From Streptomyces capitiformicae (GTDB taxonomy: Bacteria > Actinomycetota > Actinomycetes > Streptomycetales > Streptomycetaceae): DNA of 64,000 bases. The notes under the pieces were generated by a model. The model worked only from the letters and a program-made list of their open reading frames with translations. It searched no databases and was not told where the DNA came from. Position 1 is the first letter of the stretch. Every line of letters starts with the position of its first letter. Shown here one piece after another: positions 16,272-25,228 of the stretch. The position numbers and the translations under genes were made by a program. Location: NCBI RefSeq assembly GCF_002214185.1, contig NZ_CP022161.1, positions 2,975,767-3,039,766 of the forward strand, written 5' to 3'.

Positions 16272-18686
16272 TCAGGTGCCGGAGGCGGGGAGCCGGTCTC
16301 CTGGGTCTTCGGACGGTGCGGGTTCTGCCCCTGCGTACTCGGGTTCCGCGTCCTCGTCACGTGCCTGGAGGGTTCCGCGCTGGAATCCGGCGAGCGAGGA
16401 GGCTGCGCGCTCGGCGGTGAAGTCGTCGTCGCGGTCGCCGTCCGGGCAGGTGGGCGCCTCCTCCTTCAACTCGGCGGCCAGGCTGGTCTGCGGGATCCGG
16501 CGGGGCAACGGCTTCAGGCCGCCCTTCTTCCCCGACAGAGGCTTCTTCCTGGCGGCGGCTGCCCGTGGCCCGGTCCCGTCCGCGACGGCTTCCGCGGTCC
16601 GCCCGTCCGTGACGGGCTCCGGCTCCGGCTCCGGCGTACGGTTCCGGTCCTGCCGTACGGGCTCGGGCGCGGCTACGGCGGCGACCCGGGCGGCCACGAG
16701 CGAGGTCCGTGCGGGCGGTTCGGCCGTGTCGGTGCCGTCCTCGTCGGGGACGGGGGCCTCGCGCACCACGATCTCGTGCGGGATCAGCACGATCGCGGTG
16801 GTGCCGCCGTACGGCGAGGCACGCAGGGTGACGGCGATGCCGTGCCGGGTGGCGAGCCGGGCGATCACGAACATGCCGAGCCGGAGGTCGTCGGCGAGCG
16901 CGACCACGTCGAACTGCGGGGACACCGCCAGTTGGGCGTTGAACGCGGCGTAGTCCTCCTCGGACATGCCGAGCCCTCGGTCCTCGATCTCGATGGCGAG
17001 GCCCTTGGCCACGATCGCCGCGCGGACGCCCACCGGGCTCGGGGCGGGCGAGTAGGCGGTGGCGTTGTCGATGAGCTCGGCGAGGAGGTGGATCACGTCG
17101 GCGACGGCGGGCGGGGCGATCCACACGTCGTCCTCGGTGTGCACCTCCACCCGCTGGTACTCGGCGACCTCGCCGACGGCGCTGCGCAGGATGTCGATCA
17201 GCGCGACCGGTTCGGACCAGGTACGGCCGGGCCGCTCGCCGCTGATGATGACGAGGTTCTCCTCGTAGCGGCGCAGCTGGCTCGCGGTGGAGTCCAGCTC
17301 GTACAGGCCCTTGAGGATCTCCGGGTCCTGGTGCTGGCGCTCCAGTTTGTCGAGCTTGGTGAGCTGGAGGTTGACCAGGTTCTGGCTCTGCCGGGCGATG
17401 CCGAGGATGACCCGCTGGAATCCGCGCCGGGTGTCGGCGAGCTCCACCGCGGTGTGCACGGCGGTGCGCTGGGCGGCGTTGAACGCCTTGGCGACCTGGC
17501 CGAGTTCGTCGGTGCCGTAGTCCAGCGGGGCCGCGGCGGCGTCGACGTCGACTTTCTCGCCCCGGTCGAGGCGGGCCACGACGTCGGGCAGCCGTTCCTC
17601 GGCGAGGCTGAGGGTCGCGGTCCTCAGGCCGGTGAGGCGGCGGGACAGGGAGCGGGTGATGCGCCAGGACATCACGACGCACAGCAGCAGCGCGGCGAGC
17701 CCGGCGGCGCTCAGCGAGCCGGCCTTGATCAGCAGCCCGCGCGCCTCCTCACCGCTGCGGTCCAGCAGCCCCTGGGTCTGTGCCCGGATCAATCGCTCGT
17801 ACTGGGCGGACAGCTTCGCCATCGCGTCGTTCCACAGCGCCTGGGACTCCGGCAGCTCGGTCTTCCGGGAGTAAACGGGGCCCGTGGTGGGGGTGGAGAG
17901 GATTTCATTCTCCACGCTCTGCAGGGCCTGCCAGTCCTTGCCCTGGATGATCCGCTCGACCTCGGTCTTCACCTCGCCCTCCAGCGAGGGCAAGAGCTGG
18001 TTGTCGACGAGCCAGCGGCGGGCGTTGACCACCTGGGCGAAGCGGTCCCGGGTCGACTTGTCGAGCTGCCCCGAGGGCCAGTTGAGGGTGAGGATCGCGT
18101 CCCCCTGGGAGACCAGCTCGGCGGCCCGTTCGAGGGTGACGAGCGGACCGGCCTGCGAGGTGAGGTCGCCGTCGTCGACCTGGGAGAGCGCCTGGAAGGC
18201 GTGGATCTGGCCGTCGATGATCTCGGTGTAATGGGCCAGGGCCTGCTCGGGGGTGATGTCGGTGAGGCTGTCCACCTGGTCCCGGTAGTACTCCAGGCTG
18301 CCGGAGCCGGCCATCACCGAGTACAGCCGCCCACCGACGCGGTCGGGGGCCTCCTCGATGGCGTCCGCGCCTTCGGTCAGCTTCGCGACCGCCTTGTCGG
18401 TCTCCCTGCGCTGCCGCTCCAGGGGCTCCATGGAGCTGCCGGGGGCCGCCATGTAGGCGGCGGACAGGGCGCGCTCGCGCTGCAGGGCGAGGGTCGCGTC
18501 GGTTCCCATGGCGCCGGTGGACTTGCTCAGTCCGGTCTGCGCCCGCAGCCGTAGCCCCTCCGAGAACATCTGCGTCGTCGTCATGGCCCAGCTGGCGGTG
18601 AGCGTGACGCCGGGGATCAGAGCCAGAAGGATCAGCGAGAGACGTATGGAGCCGAGACGGCGCCGGGCGCCGGTCCGTGAGGGCAT
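16272..18686 (-). CDS. cvnA: conservon sensor histidine-kinase-like protein CvnA
   Basis: An 804-residue membrane sensor. TM1 spans about residues 16-36. A large extracytoplasmic nitrate/nitrite-sensing (NIT-like) domain covers ~50-320, TM2 about 327-350, a HAMP-like region ~350-430, and a histidine-kinase-type ATPase domain ~500-640 (ELIDNATAYSPAPSPVGV as N-box, DRGLGM as G1 box). The C-terminus is a long disordered Pro/Glu-rich tail with basic patches. CvnA senses a signal at the membrane and acts on the CvnB-D module. A cytochrome P450 (CvnE), found in some conservons, is not adjacent here. Confidence 0.92.
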   Translation of the reverse strand: MPSRTGARRRLGSIRLSLILLALIPGVTLTASWAMTTTQMFSEGLRLRAQTGLSKSTGAMGTDATLALQRERALSAAYMAAPGSSMEPLERQRRETDKAVAKLTEGADAIEEAPDRVGGRLYSVMAGSGSLEYYRDQVDSLTDITPEQALAHYTEIIDGQIHAFQALSQVDDGDLTSQAGPLVTLERAAELVSQGDAILTLNWPSGQLDKSTRDRFAQVVNARRWLVDNQLLPSLEGEVKTEVERIIQGKDWQALQSVENEILSTPTTGPVYSRKTELPESQALWNDAMAKLSAQYERLIRAQTQGLLDRSGEEARGLLIKAGSLSAAGLAALLLCVVMSWRITRSLSRRLTGLRTATLSLAEERLPDVVARLDRGEKVDVDAAAAPLDYGTDELGQVAKAFNAAQRTAVHTAVELADTRRGFQRVILGIARQSQNLVNLQLTKLDKLERQHQDPEILKGLYELDSTASQLRRYEENLVIISGERPGRTWSEPVALIDILRSAVGEVAEYQRVEVHTEDDVWIAPPAVADVIHLLAELIDNATAYSPAPSPVGVRAAIVAKGLAIEIEDRGLGMSEEDYAAFNAQLAVSPQFDVVALADDLRLGMFVIARLATRHGIAVTLRASPYGGTTAIVLIPHEIVVREAPVPDEDGTDTAEPPARTSLVAARVAAVAAPEPVRQDRNRTPEPEPEPVTDGRTAEAVADGTGPRAAAARKKPLSGKKGGLKPLPRRIPQTSLAAELKEEAPTCPDGDRDDDFTAERAASSLAGFQRGTLQARDEDAEPEYAGAEPAPSEDPGDRLPASGT

Positions 18687-18928
18687 CGTCGTCCTTGGGC
18701 GGTTGGCGGGGAGCGGAAGGAGTCAGCGGTACGTCACAGGGGATGCGCAGGATGCTATCCGTACAAGAGAACGCATGCGTCAGCAGAGGTCGAAAGCTTG
18801 GTGTCGCCGTTACCCGACCGTTCCGGATGGTTGCGTCCCGCTGCATGATCGTGCCCGAACGGAAGGTTCCGTTTGCCTGGGTGCACACGCGCCCTTCGCC
18901 GCGGGTACACAAGGCCCTCACGCATTCG
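18687..18928. promoter_or_regulatory. upstream region of the conservon operon
   Basis: This 242-base gap between the lone sugar-binding lipoprotein gene and cvnA carries no convincing gene. It must hold the promoter for the leftward conservon transcript. I see no clear operator, terminator hairpin or RNA gene in it. Confidence 0.4.
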
Positions 18929-19942
18929 TCAACGCGTGCCGTTCTCCGCGAACTTCGCGATTCCGGCGATGTTCTTCCTGTTGACGAACGCGGGGCCGGT
19001 GAGCACGGGCTCGACCCCGCCGCCGCTGATGTTGCCGTTGGTCTTGTAGAGCCAGAGCGAGTCGACCGCCAGATAGCCCTGGAGGTACGGCTGCTGGTCC
19101 ACCGCGAACTGCACATCGCCGCTCCGCACCGCCTTGGCCAGGTCCTTGCTCAGGTCGAAGGTGGCGACCTCGGCCTTGCTGCCCGCGTCGTCGACCGAGT
19201 CCACGGCGGCCAGCGCGAACTGCGCGCCGAGCGTCACCACCTCGTCGATCGTGGGGTCCTGGCGCAGTTTGGCGGTGATCGAGCGCGTCACCGCGTCCAT
19301 GTCTGTGCCGTCGACGTAGAGGTTCTCGGTCTGTCCGGCGAAAGCCTTCCGCACTCCGGCGCAGCGGGCCTCTATGGCCACGTTGCCGCGTTCGTGGACG
19401 ACGCACAGCGCGTGCTTGGCTTTCAGGGCGTCCAGTTGGTTGCCGAGCGCCTGGCCGGCGACGCTCTCGTCCTGGCCGAAAAACGCCAGCAAGCCCTGTG
19501 CGGCCCAGGCGTCGATACCGGAGTTGAGGGCCACGACGGGTATACCGGCTCTGCGCGCCTCGGCGACCGCGCTCCGCATGGCCTGCGGCTTGGCCAGGGT
19601 CACCGCGATGCCGTCGACCTTGTCGGCGATCGCGTCCCGCACCAGCTGTGCCTGGCCCGCCGCGTCGGGGTCGCTGTGGTAGGTGAGGTCGATGCCGTCC
19701 TTGGCGGCCGCGACGTCCGCGCCTCGGCGCACCAGATCCCAGAAGGCGTCCCCCTCGGCGCTGTGGGTGATCAGGGCGACCTTCATGCCGTTACCGCCCG
19801 CCTCGCCCGCCGACTCCGTTTCCGCATCGAAGTCCGTTCCGCCGAGGACGGAGCAGCCCGCGACCGTCAGACTGACGGCCGCCGCGAGCGCCGCGGCACG
19901 GAAAGATCTGGAGAGACCGTGAAGCGCGGGGGGTGGAGTCAT
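18929..19942 (-). CDS. sugar-type substrate-binding lipoprotein
   Basis: A 337-residue lipoprotein with a signal sequence and lipobox (SLTVAGC, lipidated Cys30), followed by a periplasmic-binding fold of the ribose/LacI type (Peripla_BP_4). Seen in it are KVALITHSAEGDAFWDLVRR, a VDGIAVTLAKP hinge region and AGIPVVALNSGID. Such proteins capture sugars or autoinducer-like molecules for an ABC importer. No permease or ATPase is adjacent, so it either serves a distant transporter or acts as a sensor. The C-terminus (GPAFVNRKNIAGIAKF) is complete. Confidence 0.85.
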   Translation of the reverse strand: MTPPPALHGLSRSFRAAALAAAVSLTVAGCSVLGGTDFDAETESAGEAGGNGMKVALITHSAEGDAFWDLVRRGADVAAAKDGIDLTYHSDPDAAGQAQLVRDAIADKVDGIAVTLAKPQAMRSAVAEARRAGIPVVALNSGIDAWAAQGLLAFFGQDESVAGQALGNQLDALKAKHALCVVHERGNVAIEARCAGVRKAFAGQTENLYVDGTDMDAVTRSITAKLRQDPTIDEVVTLGAQFALAAVDSVDDAGSKAEVATFDLSKDLAKAVRSGDVQFAVDQQPYLQGYLAVDSLWLYKTNGNISGGGVEPVLTGPAFVNRKNIAGIAKFAENGTR

Positions 19943-20247
19943 GGGGGTGCGGCACCTCGCTGTGCGACCGGGGCGGGACGTTTCGGGGAAGGCGAAATGC
20001 CGCGTTCACCGCGATGACGTGCGGCGACTGGCTGACTTTCGCTGGGCGGAGCCAATCGCGTGTGACGCCCGGTAGTCAAGTGAACAACAAAATCGATGTA
20101 CTGCTGTGACAGCGACGGGCTGACCAGCACACACGTGTCAACGGACGGAGCCGAATGCGCCCCTGGCACGGCCCGTGCGGAAAGGCGGCAACCTCTTCAC
20201 ATCCGGCGGCGACTCCTCCGCTGACCACCCCCTCCAGAAGGAACGGA

Positions 20248-20873
20248 AGCGACGCGTCAGCGACAACCGCAGCAAGGCCCGCCACCGGAGAAGGAACACA
20301 GCGCTGGCCATCGGCGCCCCCTCGCCCTGGCCGCCGCGGGGACCATGGCCTACGGGACGGTCTTCGGCGCGTTCGGCGAAGGCGCCCTGCCGAAGGCCGC
20401 GACGGCCGGGGCAGCCGGGGCAGCCGGGGCGGCGTGGGCCGACGATGTCGCCGACGGCTTCGCGTCGGTCAACGCGCTCGGCCAGAACGGAACAGCGGCG
20501 GCTTCTTCCTCGGCTCCGGCGTCCACAACGCCATCATCCGCAACCTGACGATCCGTGACTCCTACCAGGGCACCTGGAACGACAAGGACCACGACTTCGA
20601 CGCCATCCAGATGGACGGCGCCCACCACGTCTGGATCGGCCACAACGACCTGCGGCACATGGCGGACGGCCAGATCGACAGCCGCAAGGACACCACCCAC
20701 GTCACCGTGTCCACTGGTTCCGCGAGGCCGAGCAGCGCAACCCCTCCACCGACAACGTGGCCCACGCGCACCTGTACAACAACTTCCTGGAGGACGTGTC
20801 CGGCACGGACATCACCTCGTCGTACGGCAACTACGCGCGCGGCAACACGAAGATGGTCATGGAGAACAACTAC
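20248..20873 (+). pseudogene. pectate lyase (PL1) N-terminal and central remnant, multiply deleted
   Basis: Pieces of one secreted pectate lyase occur in order but in different frames. A basic signal-peptide start (KRRVSDNRSKARHRRR) loses its frame at a C-run. MAYGTVFGAFGEG to SVNALGQNGT follows in a second frame. Then SGGFFLGSGVHNAIIRNLTI to QMDGAHHVWIGHNDL and DGQIDSRKDTTHVTVS appear in a third. After another gap come EQRNPSTDNVAHAHLYNNFL and SYGNYARGNTKMVMENNY. Two internal stretches are deleted and no ATG remains at the start. It ends at about 20873, where alginate-lyase-like sequence continues in frame. The matching C-terminus of such an enzyme is at 2204-2396 on the other strand. Confidence 0.82.
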
Positions 20874-22082
20874 GTGACCTTCTACAACGACGTGCACGCC
20901 GCCTACCAGATCGGCCTGCGCCACCACGTCACCGGCGAGGCCGAGTACGCCGACACCGCCGTCGCCATCCTCAACGCCTGGTCGGAGCAGCTCACTTCCA
21001 TCGCAGGCAACGCCGACCGTTTCCTGGCCTCCGGACGGTACGGCTACCAGATCGCCAACGCCGCCGAGCTCGTCCGCGATCACCCCCGACTTCGCGCTCG
21101 ACCGCTTCCAGGAGATGCTGAGCGACGTCTTCGGCACGGTCAGCGACGACTTCCTGGTGAACCACAACGGCGCGGTCATCACCAACTACTGGCCCAACTG
21201 GGACCTCGCCAACATGGCCTGCGTCCTCGCCACCGGTATCTTCTGCGACGACAAGGCCCAGGTCGCCCGCGCCGTCGACTACTTCAAGAACGGCGAGGGC
21301 CTCGGCGCCGTCAAGCAGGCCATCCCCGTCGTCCACGACGACGGCCTCGCCGAGTGGCTGGAGGCCGGCCGGGACCAGGGCCACGCCCTCCTCGGCGTCG
21401 GCCTGATGGGCACCTTCTGCGAGATGGCCTGGAACCAGCGCATCGACCTGTACGGCTACGACGACAACCGCTTCCTCAAGGGCGCCCAGTACGTGGCCAA
21501 GCGGGCCATGGGCGGCCAGGTTGCCTACACCGAGAACACCCGTGCGAAGGGCGCGATCAACGGCTGGTCCGGCCGCGAGACCGCGTCCCAGGCAGCGGGC
21601 GTCGACCCCAACATGACGCGGCCGATCTGGGCCATGATCGCCAACCACTGCACCAAGCGCCGGGGCCTCGACGCCTCATACGTCACCCGCATCGCCGCCA
21701 AGGCGGCCCCCGAGGGCGGTGGCGGCGACTACGGCCCAACAGCGGCGGCTTCGACCAACTGGGCTTCGGCACGCTGGCGTTCACGCGGGACAAGGCGATT
21801 AGGGCAGAGGCGGAGGCGTCCCCGTCCGCGTCCAAGGCGGCAGGCTCGGGTTCGGACTCGGGCGCCGACTCGGGGTCCGGCACCGGCACGAAGACGAGCG
21901 GCTCGTCGGCCTCCCCGTGCGCCTCCGCGAGCGCGCAGGGCGGACGCGGTGACGACCTGGCCGCGACCGGCTCCACCGAACTCGTGGCCTGGAGCGCCGC
22001 CGGCGGCATCACGGCCCTCGCGGGTGGCCTGCTCCTGCTGCGCCGCCGCAACAACCGCCCGGGCGGCGGCTCCCACGGCTGA
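20874..22082 (+). pseudogene. alginate-lyase-family gene with LAATG wall-anchor tail, frameshifted
   Basis: The segment encodes most of an alginate_lyase-type alpha-barrel protein: YNDVHAAYQIGLRHHVTGE, NAWSEQLTSIAGNADRFLAS, then NHNGAVITNYWPNWDLANMA, DGLAEWLEAGRDQGHALLGV and YDDNRFLKGAQYVAK. Two single-base indels break it. One extra C near 21087 (VRDHP then DFALDRF in another frame) and one lost base near 21737 (GDYGP then NSGGFDQLGFG in the first frame) cancel out. The end has a Ser/Gly-rich linker, DDLAATGS, a hydrophobic helix and RRRN: a sortase signal for wall anchoring. The family N-terminus is replaced by pectate lyase sequence. Confidence 0.8.
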
Positions 22083-22133
22083 CGCCAGGCCCACGCAACG
22101 TCCTCGCAACCTGGCCGGGCGTTGACTACGGCC

Positions 22134-22490
22134 ATGGATGTGGTCCCGCGTGTTGAGCTGACCGCCGCGGCCGCCGACCTTCTCCGGCGGCTGCGCGCGG
22201 CCCACGGCCCGTTGATGTTCCACCAGTCGGGCGGCTGCTGCGACGGCAGCGCCCCCATGTGCTACCCGGACGGCGAGTTCCGTACCGGCGACTCGGACGT
22301 CCTGCTCGCCGAGCTCCAGGTCGACGGCGTCGACGAGGCCGTCGGGTTCTGGATGTCCCGCAGCCAGTACGAGGTGTGGCGCCACACCCGGCTGATCGTG
22401 GACGTCGTACCGGGCCGGGGCAGCGGTTTCTCCCTGGAAGCACCCGAAGGAGTGCGTTTCCTCATCCGTTCTCGCGTCGTCGACGCATAG
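22134..22490 (+). CDS. DUF779 domain protein
   Basis: A 118-residue protein containing FHQSGGCCDGSAPMCYPDGEF and FWMSRSQYEVWRHTRLIVDV, the cysteine-containing core of the DUF779 family. That family commonly accompanies aldehyde dehydrogenase genes and may chaperone or protect them. Here no aldehyde dehydrogenase adjoins it. ATG 22134 gives the family N-terminus; a TTG at 22122 is possible, and neither has a strong ribosome binding site. The Cys pair (GGCCDG) and later Cys may bind metal or act in redox chemistry; that is inference. Confidence 0.75.
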   Translation: MDVVPRVELTAAAADLLRRLRAAHGPLMFHQSGGCCDGSAPMCYPDGEFRTGDSDVLLAELQVDGVDEAVGFWMSRSQYEVWRHTRLIVDVVPGRGSGFSLEAPEGVRFLIRSRVVDA

Positions 22491-22565
22491 CCACCGCGCG
22501 GCCGGTCCTCGTCTGGTCCACTTCCCTTGATTCCTGGGAGAGTTGACGAGACTTCAGGGGGCACC

Positions 22566-23837
22566 GTGACACGTCGTGGCGCACGATTCAGAACGGTCAG
22601 AACCGTCAGAAACATCAGAAACGTCAGAACGGTACTGACGGTTCTCGCGCTATGGAGTGTGCTGGCCGGGGCGGCCCTCGCGGGGGCGGCACCGGCCGGC
22701 GCCGCGTCGAAGGCCGTCGAGCTCGCGCCGGGCGTCGAGTACACCCGGTTCGACATCGACGCGGCCAAGGGCGTGGCGCACGCCCACGTCCTGAGGGTCG
22801 ATATGCGCAGCCGCCAGGTGAGCGTGGGGCTCCTGTACCCGGGCAAGGTGGCGGCGCGGGCGACCGTGTCCCAACTGGCCACGTCGGCCGGTGCCGTGGC
22901 CGGCGTCAACGGTGACTTCTTCAACATCACCGAGACCCAGCATCCCGGTGTCGCCGCCACGGGCGCGTCGGTCGGCCCGGCGATCGCCCGCGGGCGCGCA
23001 CTCAAGGCCGCCGTACCGAACGGGCAGCGCTTCGGCCCGGCGCTGCCGCCCGGCACGAGCACCAAGGACGTGCTCGGCGTCACCGCCGACGGCCGGGCCC
23101 GGCTCGACAGCCTCGCCCTCGACGGTTCCGTCACCACCGCCGAGGGCGATCTACCGCTCGGCGGCCTCAACCAGTACGCGCTGCCGGTCGGTTCCGTCGG
23201 GGCGTTCACCTCGGACTGGGGCAGCGTCTCCCGGATGCGGGCGGTCTGCGGCACGGACACCGACCGGGCGGCGCCGTGCAGCACGGACACGCACGAGGTG
23301 CGGATCGCCGACGGCCGGGTCGTCTCCTCTGCGGACAGCCCCGGCAGCGGTGCGATCGACTCCGGCACGACCGTCCTGGTCGGCCGCGAGGCGGGCGCCC
23401 AGTGGCTGCGCAAGCTGTCGCCGGGCGACACGGTCAAGGTGCGTCACCGCCTGGTGGCCTCGTCGACCCGCACGCCGTACGCCTTCGCCGTCGGCGGCTA
23501 CCCGGTCCTACGCTCCGGCCGGCCGCTCCCCGGCCTGAACGACACGACCTCGGCGGTACGCACGGCCGCGGGCATCGCCGACGGCGGCCGCCGTCTCCTT
23601 CTCCTGGCCCTGGACGGATCGCCTGCCTACCGCACGGGGCTCACGATCGCCGAAGTAGCCGCCACCATGCGGGACTTGGGCTCCGTCGACGCCTTCAGCC
23701 TGGACGGCGGCGGCTCGACGACCCTGGCTGCCCGCACCCCCGGGACCACCGAGGTCACGGTACGAAACAACCCCAGCGCCGGCACGGAACGCCCCGTCCC
23801 CAACGGCATCGGCGTCTTCACCACCCCCTGGCGCTGA
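22566..23837 (+). CDS. secreted phosphodiester glycosidase (NAGPA) family protein
   Basis: A 423-residue exported protein starting at GTG 22566 after AGGGGGCACC. The N-terminus includes a 9-bp tandem array coding RTVRTVRNIRNVRTV before the hydrophobic signal segment (ALWSVLAGAALAGAAPAGA). The mature domain carries GVNGDFFNITETQHPG near the start and DGGGSTTLAAR with NGIGVF at the end. These are the hallmarks of the NAGPA/DUF2233 phosphodiester glycosidase fold, which cleaves GlcNAc-phosphodiesters in other organisms. The natural substrate here is unknown, possibly teichoic-acid or exopolysaccharide linkages. Confidence 0.82.
   Translation: MTRRGARFRTVRTVRNIRNVRTVLTVLALWSVLAGAALAGAAPAGAASKAVELAPGVEYTRFDIDAAKGVAHAHVLRVDMRSRQVSVGLLYPGKVAARATVSQLATSAGAVAGVNGDFFNITETQHPGVAATGASVGPAIARGRALKAAVPNGQRFGPALPPGTSTKDVLGVTADGRARLDSLALDGSVTTAEGDLPLGGLNQYALPVGSVGAFTSDWGSVSRMRAVCGTDTDRAAPCSTDTHEVRIADGRVVSSADSPGSGAIDSGTTVLVGREAGAQWLRKLSPGDTVKVRHRLVASSTRTPYAFAVGGYPVLRSGRPLPGLNDTTSAVRTAAGIADGGRRLLLLALDGSPAYRTGLTIAEVAATMRDLGSVDAFSLDGGGSTTLAARTPGTTEVTVRNNPSAGTERPVPNGIGVFTTPWR
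22587..22640 (+). repeat. 9-bp tandem array within the NAGPA-family gene
   Basis: Six units of the form GTCAGAACG (TTCAGAACG, GTCAGAACC, GTCAGAAAC, ATCAGAAAC, GTCAGAACG, GTACTGACG). They encode alternating Arg-Thr/Asn-Val triplets just after the start codon, in the basic n-region of the signal peptide. Gain or loss of a unit would keep the frame and change only the length of the basic leader. Confidence 0.85.
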
Positions 23838-23889
23838 CCTCTTCGACCCCCTGCGCGGAAGAGCTCGGGTGGCTTGAAGCGTCGCAGAC

Positions 23890-24084
23890 TCACGGTTTCA
23901 GGCTGCTGACGATGTCCGCCGTAGCCGTGAGGCCGTTGTGGATGGTCGGGGCCAGGCTTGTGCCTGCCATGTAGAAGCCCAGCAGGACACACACGGCGGC
24001 GTGCGAGAACTTCAGCGATCCGTTGCGCATGAAGATCACCGTCAGGATCGCGAGCAGGACCACCACAGAGATGGAAATGGCCAT
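23890..24084 (-). CDS. small two-helix membrane protein
   Basis: A 64-residue protein from ATG 24084, with GGAGGAGG nine bases upstream. It has two hydrophobic segments: SISVVVLLAILTVIF (residues 4-18) and AAVCVLLGFYMAGTSLA (29-45). The C-terminus is polar (NGLTATADIVSSLKP). This size and pattern occur in conserved uncharacterised Streptomyces proteins, some near conjugation or phage-type functions. Its role is unknown. It lies between the convergent NAGPA-type gene and the phosphodiesterase gene. Confidence 0.75.
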   Translation of the reverse strand: MAISISVVVLLAILTVIFMRNGSLKFSHAAVCVLLGFYMAGTSLAPTIHNGLTATADIVSSLKP

Positions 24085-24187
24085 CGTCAACCTCCTCCGC
24101 CACGCCCACTTCACGGCATTCGGCCGTAAGTGTGGCGTAGCGAAGGGTTCGTCCGTGCGGATGACGTATCCGCCGAACGTGTGGTGT

Positions 24188-25045
24188 CTACCGCCGGCCG
24201 TCCAGGAACGCTTCGAGCCCCGCGAGATCGTCGGTGTTGAGGTGGTCCACGTCCGCGTCGACCAGCTCACCCCACAGCGCGTCCCGGGCGGCACCGGGCA
24301 CGTCCGGCGTCGCCCAGAACCGGACCTTCTGGCCACGCCCATGCGCCGTGGAGACCATGGTGCGCAGCTTGGCGCGCTCGGCCTCGGGGAACGTCCCCTC
24401 GCCCCGCCAGGTGAAGTTGAGCGTCCAGTTGTCGCTGATCAGCGGGATGAAGGAGGCGGGCGCCGCGCCGCCGAGGTCGGCGAGCCGGCCGTCGTAGAAG
24501 GCGCGCCGTACCGTCTGCGCCTCCATCGGCACGCGGGCGGCCCGGTCGCCCGAGATCACGGCGGTCACCGGGCCCGGGTACACCCTGCCGTGCGCGTACG
24601 TCGTGAACAGGTGCTTGTAGCGCCGCAGATGGCGGTCGAGTTCGAGGTACGTGGACGATCCCTCGGTCTTGATGTCGATGAGCAGTTGCAGCGACCCCCG
24701 CTGCCCCCGGTACACGGAGCCGTGGTTGGCGCGCACGCGGGCGGCGAGCGGGTCGAGGTAGAGGGATTCGAGGGTGCGGGTGGGGTCGAGGTCGACGGGG
24801 TCGTGGGCGACGAGGAGCTGGTCGCCGACGAGGAAGATGTCGGCCTCGACGCTGCCGAAGCGGTGGTCGAGCGCGTCGAGCAGGGGCCGCGGGTGCTCGT
24901 AGTCGTTGTGCGCGTGGGCACGCCACAGCGGACGCGGGCCGTGCTTGCGCTCGCCCGCCCACGCGCTGGTGGTGGGCAGGGCGACCGCGCCCGCGAGGGC
25001 GGCGCCGAGGGTGCTGAGGGCTCTGCGACGGGTGGTGAGGGCCAT
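24188..25045 (-). CDS. Tat-exported PI-PLC/glycerophosphodiesterase-like phosphodiesterase
   Basis: A 285-residue protein. ATG 25045 starts MALTTRRRALSTLGAALAGA, a twin-arginine signal with a hydrophobic stretch ending SAWA. The mature domain begins RAHAHNDYEHPRPLLDAL and continues SVEADIFLVGDQLLVAHD and LLIDIKTEGSS. These match the catalytic His/Asp/Glu layout of the AIM6-like PI-PLC/GDPD TIM-barrel superfamily. It probably hydrolyses phosphodiesters outside the cell. An upstream ATG at 25120 adds a poorly supported extension. Confidence 0.8.
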   Translation of the reverse strand: MALTTRRRALSTLGAALAGAVALPTTSAWAGERKHGPRPLWRAHAHNDYEHPRPLLDALDHRFGSVEADIFLVGDQLLVAHDPVDLDPTRTLESLYLDPLAARVRANHGSVYRGQRGSLQLLIDIKTEGSSTYLELDRHLRRYKHLFTTYAHGRVYPGPVTAVISGDRAARVPMEAQTVRRAFYDGRLADLGGAAPASFIPLISDNWTLNFTWRGEGTFPEAERAKLRTMVSTAHGRGQKVRFWATPDVPGAARDALWGELVDADVDHLNTDDLAGLEAFLDGRR

Positions 25046-25178
25046 GGTCCGCCTCCCTTTGAGTGGCGTACGGGACCCCAGCGAGTATGGGGTCCTGAGC
25101 CGTGCAAAGAGCCTGTACATGGCGTGAGTTGGCCGGACTGCCGCCCCCTGTTCATCCCGTCCGCGTGGGGCACACGAA

Positions 25179-25205
25179 AAAGCCCGCCCAGGTGGGGCGG
25201 GCTTT
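25179..25205 (-). terminator. intrinsic terminator of the acyl-CoA dehydrogenase operon
   Basis: A perfect 11-bp stem (AAAGCCCGCCC / GGGCGGGCTTT) with a 5-base loop, followed on the minus strand by a T5 run. It lies 24 bases after the stop of the leftward acyl-CoA dehydrogenase gene at 25229. Confidence 0.9.
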
Positions 25206-25228
25206 GCCTGCTCTTCGCCGGGTGTACG

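Noticed and set aside
16245..18554. 769-residue plus-strand open frame opposite cvnA
   Set aside because: Antisense shadow of a recognised conservon gene with low-complexity translation and no motifs.
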